Below are positions 1-6,022 of a stretch of 9,421 nucleotides of DNA, piece after piece. The first letter of the stretch is position 1. The number at the start of each line of letters is the position of its first letter. A program made the position numbers and the translations under genes. Location of the stretch: assembly GCA_026982145.1 (NCBI GenBank), contig JALSHQ010000373.1:1-9421 (forward strand), read 5' to 3'. The notes beneath the pieces are model-generated. The model did no database searches and had not been told where the DNA came from. It saw nothing but the letters and a program-made list of their open reading frames with translations. Source of the DNA: Gammaproteobacteria bacterium. Its GTDB lineage: Bacteria; Pseudomonadota; Gammaproteobacteria; SZUA-140.

Positions 1-505
1 CCTGTGATTTTATTAAAGCCTCACCAATTTGATCGCCAATTTGCTTATGCTCGATGGCGGTTTTCGGAATGAAACAGTGAATGTATGATTTTTCGTTTTG
101 GCTAGATTTGTGTTGCTTGAATAGATGGACACCATGCTGGTCGATGCGTGCCCCGAATGTTTTACCTGTAATTTTACTTTTATCTTTGAACGTTACGCTG
201 TAATCCAGAAGCTCTTGAGCGTTATTAGTCAAAATACCATTGTTGTTTTTAGTATGAGACTCCGCCGTAAGCTGAAATGGATGGCTAATCACCAAAATTT
301 TGAGGTCACGCATCTCAATCTCATCGGCGATATCTGTTCCTGTGAAGTTAATGACGATTAACTCATTTTGAGTGTCGAAGGCGGTGAGTACACCATCAAC
401 TTTTTGGTTGTTGATTAGGTGCGCCGTGACCGCCATATTGGTCAGATCCCTACTGTTTTCCATGCTGGATAATGGTGGTTGGGGTAACTCAATAGTATTC
501 ACCAT
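1..505 (-). CDS. N-terminal part of a GspE/PulE/PilB-like ATPase family protein (cut by the left edge)
   Basis: Reading leftward from an ATG at 503-505, an open frame of 168 codons reaches the window edge without a stop. A clear Shine-Dalgarno site (AAGGAG, 516-521 on the minus strand, 10 nt before the ATG) fixes the start. The protein opens with IELPQPPLSS and has a beta-rich region with GKTFGARIDQHGVHLF at about 114-129. Near the edge it reads KQIGDQIGEALIKSQ at about 154-168. An 'IG..IGEAL...' stretch like this commonly begins the MshEN/GspE N-terminal domain of type II secretion and type IV pilus ATPases, and some gammaproteobacterial GspE/PulE proteins carry an extra beta-rich domain of about 150 residues before it. 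The Walker motifs would lie outside the window, so the ATPase assignment is inferred. No signal peptide or membrane segment is visible. The gene is divergent from clpB with a 189-bp spacer. Confidence 0.62.
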   Translation of the reverse strand, partial: MVNTIELPQPPLSSMENSRDLTNMAVTAHLINNQKVDGVLTAFDTQNELIVINFTGTDIADEIEMRDLKILVISHPFQLTAESHTKNNNGILTNNAQELLDYSVTFKDKSKITGKTFGARIDQHGVHLFKQHKSSQNEKSYIHCFIPKTAIEHKQIGDQIGEALIKSQ

Positions 506-602
506 TAAACTTTCGCTCCTTCTTAGTATTTTTTGGTATTAGTCTCTTAGCGGCCGCCCTCTTGCTAGCCGCAGGGCAGAATTCGATCCTCTGAATAATA
601 GG

Positions 603-631
603 CTTGAAGTTATCGGCAGAGAGCCCTATAT
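603..631 (+). promoter_or_regulatory. Sigma-32 (RpoH) heat-shock promoter of clpB
   Basis: CTTGAAG (603-609) and CCCTATAT (624-631) are separated by 14 nt. The known E. coli RpoH consensus is CTTGAAA, a spacer of 11-16 nt, then CCCCATNT, so both boxes match with one substitution each. Transcription would start near 638, leaving a leader of about 57 nt. Placement directly before clpB, a classic RpoH target, strongly supports the call. Confidence 0.85.
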
Positions 632-694
632 CACTAGCACCTAGAGTTAAACAGATGTATCTTTAAAGCGAATAATGAGAGAGAGGAATTCCCA

Positions 695-3298
695 ATGAGA
701 ATGGATAAATTAACAAGTAAATTTCAGATGGCGCTAGCTGATGCTCAAAGCTTGGCCGTGGGACGTGATCACCAATTTATTGAACCGGCTCATTTGATGG
801 CCGCGCTGCTTGACCAGCAGGGCGGCACTGTTCGCCCGCTATTAAATAGTGCTGACGTCAATGTGAATGCATTGCGTTCTCAGTTGGGTGAAGTGCTGGA
901 CCATTTATCGAGTGTTGAAGGGGCTGCGGGTGATCTGCATATTTCCAATGACCTCGGCCGCTTGCTGAATATGACGGATAAATTTTCACAGCAGCGCGGA
1001 GACCAATACATCTCTAGCGAGCTCTTTGTGCTTGCTGCAGTAGAAGATAAAGGCGCGCTGGGGAGTGCAATGCGCAATGCCGGTGCTGTTAAAGGAGCGC
1101 TTGAGAAGGCGATTAAAGAGATGCGTGGCGGTGAAAATATCGATGACCCTAATGCTGAAGAGCAGCGCCAAGCACTTGAGAAATTCACCATCGATCTCAC
1201 TGAGCGTGCGGAGCAGGGCAAGCTTGACCCGGTGATTGGGCGTGACGATGAGATTCGCCGCACCATTCAGGTATTGCAGCGCCGCACAAAAAATAACCCA
1301 GTGCTGATTGGTGAGCCCGGTGTTGGGAAGACCGCAATTGTTGAAGGGCTGGCACAGCGTATCGTCAATGGTGAGGTGCCGGAAGGGCTTAAGGGAAAGC
1401 GTCTATTGTCGCTTGACATGGGATCGTTGATTGCGGGCGCTAAGTTTCGTGGTGAGTTTGAAGAGCGTTTGAAGGGAGTGCTGAACGACCTTGCCAAGCA
1501 AGAGGGTTCAGTGATTCTCTTTATCGATGAGCTGCACACCATGGTGGGTGCAGGCAAAGCAGAAGGGGCGATGGATGCGGGCAATATGCTAAAGCCTGCA
1601 CTGGCGCGAGGTGAACTGCACTGCGTGGGTGCGACAACGCTAGATGAGTATCGCCAATATATCGAAAAAGATGCGGCGTTAGAACGTCGTTTTCAAAAGG
1701 TGCTGGTGGATGAGCCGAGTGTTGAAGACACCATCGCCATTTTGCGTGGTCTGAAAGAGAAGTACGAAGTGCACCACGGGGTTGAGATTACAGATCCCGC
1801 GATTGTTTCAGCCGCGACACTGTCGCACCGTTATATTACGGATCGGCAGATGCCGGATAAGGCGATTGACCTGATTGATGAGGCTGCGAGCCGTATTCGC
1901 ATTGAAATCGACTCCAAGCCCGAGTCGATGGACAGGCTTGAGCGGCGTCTGATTCAGCTTAAAATTGAACGCGAAGCGGTAAGCAAGGAGAGCGATGAAG
2001 CTTCGAAAAAACGGCTTGCGATTCTTGATGATGAGATCGAGCGCATCGGGCGTGAATTTGCCGACCTCGAAGAGGTGTGGAAAGCCGAAAAGGCGGCACT
2101 GCAAGGTACCCAGCAGATCAAAGAAGAGCTTGAGCGTGCGCGTACCGAGTTGGAGACAGCCCGGCGCGCGGGTGATCTTGCGCGGATGTCTGAGGTGCAG
2201 TATGGCCAAATCCCTGCACTGGAGAAACAGCTTGATATGGCCGCACAAGCAGAGATGCAGGATATGACACTGCTGCGGAATAAAGTCTCTGATGAAGAGA
2301 TCGCTGAAGTGGTTTCTAAATGGACTGGGATTCCAGTATCACGGATGTTGGAAGGCGAGCGCGATAAGCTGTTACGTATGGAAGAGGCGCTGCATCAACG
2401 AGTGATAGGGCAGGATGAAGCTGTAAAAGTTGTTTCTGATGCCATTCGCCGTTCGCGTGCAGGGCTTTCTGACCCGAATCGTCCCAATGGTTCATTTCTA
2501 TTTTTGGGGCCGACAGGGGTGGGCAAGACGGAGTTGACTAAGGCGCTGGCTTCATTCCTGTTTGACACTGAAGAGGCGATGGTGCGAATCGACATGTCTG
2601 AATTTATGGAAAAACATTCAGTCGCGCGTTTGATTGGTGCCCCCCCAGGTTATGTGGGGTATGAAGAGGGCGGTTATCTGACCGAGGCGGTGCGGCGTAA
2701 GCCCTATTCGGTAGTGCTGCTGGATGAGGTAGAGAAGGCGCACCCGGATGTCTTTAATGTGCTGTTACAGGTGCTCGATGATGGTCGCCTGACCGACGGT
2801 CACGGACGGACGGTTGATTTTCGCAATACGGTGATTGTGATGACATCAAACCTTGGTTCGCAAGTGATTCAGGAGATGGCAGGTGAGGAACATTATGAGG
2901 TGATGAAAGCGGCGGTGATGGCGAGTGTGAGTGCCCATTTTCGTCCGGAGTTCATTAATCGTATTGATGACGTGGTGGTGTTTCACCCGCTAGCACAAGC
3001 ACAGATTCGTGCGATCACTGATATTCAAATTGACTATCTTCGCCAGCGCTTGCATGAACGTGATATTGGTCTTCACCTCAGTGATGAAGCGCTGGATAAT
3101 TTGGGTGAAGCGGGGTTTGACCCAGTGTATGGCGCGCGGCCGCTCAAACGTGCGATTCAGAATAAGCTGGAAAACCATTTAGCACAGGAGATCCTCACGG
3201 GTAAATACCAGGCAGGCGACGTGATTGAAATATCACTGGCAGAGGGTGAGTTAACCTTTGAAAAAGGGCGAGATGAAACTGTAATTTCTGCCGCCTGA
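695..3298 (+). CDS. clpB: ATP-dependent disaggregase ClpB (Hsp104 family)
   Basis: Cytosolic AAA+ hexamer that, with DnaK/DnaJ/GrpE, pulls proteins out of aggregates after heat stress. The 867 residues are close to the 857 of E. coli ClpB, with near-continuous similarity by memory. Order: Clp-N domain (about 1-145), NBD1 with Walker A GEPGVGKT (206-213), Walker B with E279 and arginine fingers R331/R332, coiled-coil middle domain (about 410-525), NBD2 with Walker A GPTGVGKT (605-612), Walker B with E678, arginine finger R756 and sensor-2 R815. The NBD2 pore-loop tyrosine is Y653; the NBD1 pore-loop position is phenylalanine (F251) where E. coli has tyrosine. A site AGAGAGGA (681-688) lies 6 nt before the ATG and fixes the start. 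A sigma-32 promoter precedes the gene and a hairpin terminator follows, so it is probably monocistronic. Confidence 0.98.
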   Translation: MRMDKLTSKFQMALADAQSLAVGRDHQFIEPAHLMAALLDQQGGTVRPLLNSADVNVNALRSQLGEVLDHLSSVEGAAGDLHISNDLGRLLNMTDKFSQQRGDQYISSELFVLAAVEDKGALGSAMRNAGAVKGALEKAIKEMRGGENIDDPNAEEQRQALEKFTIDLTERAEQGKLDPVIGRDDEIRRTIQVLQRRTKNNPVLIGEPGVGKTAIVEGLAQRIVNGEVPEGLKGKRLLSLDMGSLIAGAKFRGEFEERLKGVLNDLAKQEGSVILFIDELHTMVGAGKAEGAMDAGNMLKPALARGELHCVGATTLDEYRQYIEKDAALERRFQKVLVDEPSVEDTIAILRGLKEKYEVHHGVEITDPAIVSAATLSHRYITDRQMPDKAIDLIDEAASRIRIEIDSKPESMDRLERRLIQLKIEREAVSKESDEASKKRLAILDDEIERIGREFADLEEVWKAEKAALQGTQQIKEELERARTELETARRAGDLARMSEVQYGQIPALEKQLDMAAQAEMQDMTLLRNKVSDEEIAEVVSKWTGIPVSRMLEGERDKLLRMEEALHQRVIGQDEAVKVVSDAIRRSRAGLSDPNRPNGSFLFLGPTGVGKTELTKALASFLFDTEEAMVRIDMSEFMEKHSVARLIGAPPGYVGYEEGGYLTEAVRRKPYSVVLLDEVEKAHPDVFNVLLQVLDDGRLTDGHGRTVDFRNTVIVMTSNLGSQVIQEMAGEEHYEVMKAAVMASVSAHFRPEFINRIDDVVVFHPLAQAQIRAITDIQIDYLRQRLHERDIGLHLSDEALDNLGEAGFDPVYGARPLKRAIQNKLENHLAQEILTGKYQAGDVIEISLAEGELTFEKGRDETVISAA

Positions 3299-3314
3299 GC
3301 AGTGAAGCACTGTA

Positions 3315-3356
3315 GGTAGTCGCCATCTAGCCGATGGCGACTACCCATTTTATTTT
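3315..3356 (+). terminator. Rho-independent terminator of clpB
   Basis: A perfect 13-bp stem (3315-3327 paired with 3333-3345) closes a 5-nt loop and is followed by a T-rich tract at 3348-3356. It begins 17 nt after the clpB stop codon. It should isolate clpB transcription from cmoA. Confidence 0.93.
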
Positions 3357-3440
3357 AGAATTCGCTCGCGGTTCACCATTGCTGCGCCACTTTTCTATGA
3401 GGATTTCATCGGTTTGTGGGAGTGCCGCTGCTTGTCAGGG

Positions 3441-3446
3441 TATAAT
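3441..3446 (+). promoter_or_regulatory. Possible -10 box of the cmoAB operon
   Basis: A perfect TATAAT lies 38 nt before the cmoA ATG and beyond the clpB terminator, where a new promoter is needed. No good -35 hexamer is visible at 16-18 nt spacing and there is no TG extension, so the call rests on one box and its position. Confidence 0.4.
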
Positions 3447-3484
3447 TCTTTGAAATTGTTATTTTTAAGGTTTTATACCGTGAT

Positions 3485-4219
3485 ATGAAAAAATATTGCT
3501 CTGATGATCTCTATGCAGCAGCGCTTGATGAGGTTGTTGATTTTAGTTTTGATGAATCTGTTGTCGATGTCTTCCCAGATATGATCAACCGCTCGGTACC
3601 GGGCTACAGCACATTAATTAATGTGGCGGGAATCTTGTCGGCACAATATGCACAGCCTAAAAGCCAGCTCTATGATCTGGGTTGCTCCTTGGGGGCTGTC
3701 ACCCTTTCGATGCAACATCGGCTGTCACAACCCGACTGCCGTATTATTGCAGTGGATAATTCAACGGCGATGATGGCACGTTGCCGCCAGCATGTGGGCA
3801 GCGATGCGGCTAATGTAACGGTGGAATTCATCTGTGATAATATTCAGGCGACCCCCATTGAGCGTGCTTCGGTAGTGGTGCTTAACCTAACGTTACAATT
3901 TATTAAGCCTCAGCAGCGTAGCGCGATGATCGAAAAAATTTATGCCGGTATGTTACCCGGCGGGGTGCTGCTACTCTCTGAAAAGCTAGCGTTTAGTGAT
4001 GAGCAGGAAGCGCGCTTGCTTACCGAGATGCACCACGCTTTTAAAAAGAGCAATGGTTATAGTGACCTTGAAGTGAGCCAGAAGCGCAGTGCATTGGACA
4101 ATGTGCTAGTCCCAGAGAGTCGACAGCAGCATGAGGCTCGCTTGCAAAATGCAGGATTTACGGGGGTGCATCAGTGGTTTCAGTGCCTTAACTTTGCTTC
4201 GTTTATCGCTGTAAAATGA
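3485..4219 (+). CDS. cmoA: Carboxy-S-adenosyl-L-methionine synthase CmoA
   Basis: Converts SAM and prephenate to carboxy-SAM (with phenylpyruvate released), the carboxymethyl donor for cmo5U at tRNA position 34. The 244 residues match E. coli CmoA (247) over the whole length. Visible marks: VFPDMINRSVPGY (29-41), SAM-binding motif I YDLGCSLGA (63-71), the acidic end of the second strand at D91, VVLNLTLQF (131-139), LPGGVLLLSEK (157-167) and SQKR (198-201). In E. coli CmoA the arginine of SQKR (R199) contacts the carboxylate of Cx-SAM. The start gives the usual N-terminal length, but the nearest purine-rich stretch (AAGG, 3467-3470) is 14 nt upstream, so initiation may be weak. The stop overlaps the cmoB start. 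Confidence 0.96.
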   Translation: MKKYCSDDLYAAALDEVVDFSFDESVVDVFPDMINRSVPGYSTLINVAGILSAQYAQPKSQLYDLGCSLGAVTLSMQHRLSQPDCRIIAVDNSTAMMARCRQHVGSDAANVTVEFICDNIQATPIERASVVVLNLTLQFIKPQQRSAMIEKIYAGMLPGGVLLLSEKLAFSDEQEARLLTEMHHAFKKSNGYSDLEVSQKRSALDNVLVPESRQQHEARLQNAGFTGVHQWFQCLNFASFIAVK

Positions 4220-5187
4220 CCATTTATAACGCGCTGTATGAACAGCTTGAGGGCTCTCCCGTTGAACCGTGGCTTAAAACCTTACCACAGGCGGTTGAGG
4301 CGGCTTTTGAGCGTGGTCATGGTGACCTTGAAAAATGGCAGGCGGCAGTGGGTGCGCTACCCAGTATTAAACCCTCTTCCATTGATTTGTCTGCCCGTTG
4401 TGTGCGCATCGGCACAGCGAGTGATCTGGACGCGGCAGCAGCGGTAGAAATTGAGCGTCAGCTTCGCATCTTGCACCCTTGGCGAAAGGGGCCCTATTCT
4501 ATATTTGGAATCGACATCGACACTGAATGGCGCTCAGACTGGAAATGGGCGCGGCTACAGAAACAGATCTCGCCATTAAAAGGGCGTTATGTGCTCGATG
4601 TAGGTTGTGGTAATGGTTACCACGCGTGGCGTATGGCCGGCGAAGAAGCAGCGCTGGTGGCTGGCATCGATCCCACGATGTTATTTGTGCAGCAATATCA
4701 GGCGTTGCAACAATATATGCCGCACGTGCCGGTTTATGTGTTGCCGTTGGGTATTGAAGCGTTGCCACGAGCGCTGAACGGCTTTGATACCGTTTTCTCA
4801 ATGGGCGTGCTCTACCATCGCCGTTCTCCGATAGATCACCTTTATGAGTTGCGCAGCTTGTTACGTTCGGGCGGCGAGCTGGTGTTGGAGACGTTAGTGG
4901 TTGAGGGGGGGCAAAATACGGTAATGGTGCCCGCAGGTCGTTACGCAAAAATGCGTAATGTCTGGTTCATTCCATCGGTGCTGGCATTAGAAGCATGGTT
5001 GACCCGTTGTGGTTTTAAACATATTCGATTGGTGGACAGGGCGGTGACCACGATTGAAGAGCAGCGCAGCACCGCATGGATGACGTTTGACTCGCTGCCT
5101 GATTTTCTTACTCCAAACAACCGAAGCCTCACCGTTGAAGGCTTGCCAGCACCCATGCGCGCCGTGATGGTGGCGGAAGCCCCCTGA
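4216..5187 (+). CDS. cmoB: tRNA U34 carboxymethyltransferase CmoB
   Basis: Transfers the carboxymethyl group of Cx-SAM to 5-hydroxyuridine at tRNA position 34, giving cmo5U and widening wobble decoding. At 323 residues it has the same length as E. coli CmoB. Visible marks: PWRKGP (88-93), the TEWRSDWKW block (103-111), SAM motif I LDVGCGNGYHAWRM (127-140), MGVLYHRRSP (196-205) and the C-terminal EGLPAPMRAV segment (309-317). K91, Y200 and R315, which contact Cx-SAM in the E. coli enzyme, are all present at the same numbers. The ATG shares ATGA with the cmoA stop (4-bp overlap) and has no good ribosome site of its own, so translation is probably coupled to cmoA. No clear terminator follows. 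Confidence 0.97.
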   Translation: MTIYNALYEQLEGSPVEPWLKTLPQAVEAAFERGHGDLEKWQAAVGALPSIKPSSIDLSARCVRIGTASDLDAAAAVEIERQLRILHPWRKGPYSIFGIDIDTEWRSDWKWARLQKQISPLKGRYVLDVGCGNGYHAWRMAGEEAALVAGIDPTMLFVQQYQALQQYMPHVPVYVLPLGIEALPRALNGFDTVFSMGVLYHRRSPIDHLYELRSLLRSGGELVLETLVVEGGQNTVMVPAGRYAKMRNVWFIPSVLALEAWLTRCGFKHIRLVDRAVTTIEEQRSTAWMTFDSLPDFLTPNNRSLTVEGLPAPMRAVMVAEAP

Positions 5188-5255
5188 TTACGCTGAAGAG
5201 TATTAGTGACTATCTATCTATATGAAATTTAAGAAATATCTATAATTCTGCGGGC

Positions 5256-5283
5256 TTGGTTAAGAATGTGACCGTGCTATAAT
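5256..5283 (+). promoter_or_regulatory. Extended -10 sigma-70 promoter before the arginine-rich gene
   Basis: TTGGTT (5256-5261) and a perfect TATAAT (5278-5283) are 16 nt apart, and TGC directly before the -10 box gives an extended -10 element. The start would be near 5290, about 25 nt before the ATG at 5316. The -35 box matches the consensus at only four of six positions. A second TATAAT at 5241-5246 has no visible -35 partner. Confidence 0.65.
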
Positions 5284-5315
5284 CTACTTACCTTGAAAAT
5301 GATGGTAAATGCGCC

Positions 5316-5666
5316 ATGGTGATGTTTGACCCACAATATATTCGCCCAGATGACGTGGGCACACAGCGTAATAAAACGTTGATATTGGCGCCATCTGTTG
5401 CTGTGCCGCCGACCGAGGCGACCGCTTACCGCCCCAGAGATCAAGCGAGCGGCAACACCATTCCAACGGTAACGCATGAGCGCCGTCAGCCACTTTCGCA
5501 AGACCGTCGTCGTAAAGAGCGTCGAGAGCAGGATTTTCCCGCTCTACTGGATACTCGAAGCTACCGTGAGCGCCGATTGCAATTGCGGCGAAAAAAAGAT
5601 TCCTTAGATACTGGGTCAGAGCCAGCAGTTCGCGGCACACTGTTCGGTATTAATGAAGTGATTTAA
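5316..5666 (+). CDS. Unrecognised arginine-rich basic protein
   Basis: 116 residues that I do not recognise. The first half (1-50) is proline/threonine-containing and probably disordered. Residues 55-94 hold dense arginine clusters (ERRQ, DRRRKERRE, YRERR, LRRKK) broken by DFPALLDTRS (73-82), and the end is GTLFGINEVI. There is no signal peptide, membrane segment or cysteine. RR-rich segments of this kind can bind nucleic acid or acidic partners, but that is only a possibility. An extended -10 promoter lies just upstream, which supports this strand over the antisense frames, whose products are Cys/Trp/His-rich and resemble no family. The start is uncertain because no clear Shine-Dalgarno site is seen; ATG 5322 is the other choice. 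It lies 128 bp after cmoB and is probably transcribed separately or with read-through. Confidence 0.7.
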   Translation: MVMFDPQYIRPDDVGTQRNKTLILAPSVAVPPTEATAYRPRDQASGNTIPTVTHERRQPLSQDRRRKERREQDFPALLDTRSYRERRLQLRRKKDSLDTGSEPAVRGTLFGINEVI

Positions 5667-5725
5667 CGCGGCTTGGCATAATTTAATCAGAGGTTCCTTA
5701 AGGCAAGGTTATTCCCGTTTTCTGC

Positions 5726-5780
5726 AAGCTGAGCCAGCTTAAAGCCATCGCTTGTCGCGATAAATAACAGGAAAATCCTG
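5726..5780. repeat. Three small perfect hairpins at 21-nt spacing
   Basis: Three 5-bp inverted repeats start exactly 21 nt apart: AAGCT/AGCTT (5726-5740, 5-nt loop), ATCGC/GCGAT (5747-5761, 5-nt loop) and CAGGA/TCCTG (5768-5780, 3-nt loop). They lie in the gap between the arginine-rich gene and the small membrane protein gene. Stems of this size occur often by chance. No T-run follows any of them, so they are not ordinary terminators. The role is unknown. Confidence 0.4.
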
Positions 5781-5831
5781 CAAGTCTAGTGTATTGTGTG
5801 GCTTGCGTTGAATAGAGATTAAGAGGTTAGA

Positions 5832-5981
5832 ATGACAGCGATATACATACAGATTGCCATTGTGTTGATGGTGGTTGCGTTTTTAGTTTTCTTAACGATG
5901 GATGATAGAAAGAACCGAAAGCTTCGCGAAGAAGAGGAGCGGGAAGAGACGTTGGCGTTAGAAAAAAAGCGAGAAGAGTAG
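5832..5981 (+). CDS. Small single-pass membrane protein (49 residues)
   Basis: A short open frame with a good ribosome site (AAGAGG, 5821-5826, 5 nt before the ATG). Residues 5-22 form one hydrophobic helix (IQIAIVLMVVAFLVF core). The tail from residue 24 is highly charged (Asp/Arg/Lys, then a Glu-rich run EEEEREE and a KKREE end) and would form a polar, possibly coiled-coil helix. Positive residues R26, K27, R29, K30 and R32 directly after the hydrophobic segment suggest the C-terminal tail is in the cytoplasm and the N-terminus outside. I do not recognise the family. The combination of ribosome site, clean helix and charged tail makes a real gene likely. It converges with the Kelch gene, the stop codons lying about 40 bp apart. 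Confidence 0.7.
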   Translation: MTAIYIQIAIVLMVVAFLVFLTMDDRKNRKLREEEEREETLALEKKREE

Positions 5982-5988
5982 CGCGATC

Positions 5989-6008
5989 ACTCACGTCAAA
6001 AGGTGAGT
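5989..6008. terminator. Weak hairpin between convergent genes
   Basis: ACTCAC (5989-5994) pairs with GTGAGT (6003-6008) around an 8-nt loop, between the stop codons of the small membrane protein gene (plus strand) and the Kelch gene (minus strand). The position suits a shared terminator, but neither strand has a proper T-run after the stem. Confidence 0.3.
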
Positions 6009-6022
6009 TGTTGATTATGACG

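Noticed and set aside
125..361. Plus-strand frame of 78 codons at the left end
   Set aside because: It is antisense to the leftward gene at 1-505, which has a Shine-Dalgarno site and a recognisable domain start; the 78-residue product is Cys/Phe-rich and looks like a shadow.
1808..2248. Minus-strand frame of 146 codons inside clpB
   Set aside because: ClpB is certain on the plus strand over this region, and the antisense product resembles no family. The other antisense frames within clpB, cmoA and cmoB were rejected on the same grounds.
5207..5224. Short TATC-type microsatellite after cmoB
   Set aside because: Only about three imperfect units; chance is sufficient.
5284..5640. Minus-strand frame of 118 codons opposite the arginine-rich gene
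   Set aside because: No promoter or ribosome site is seen on that strand. The plus strand has an extended -10 promoter ending just before its own start.
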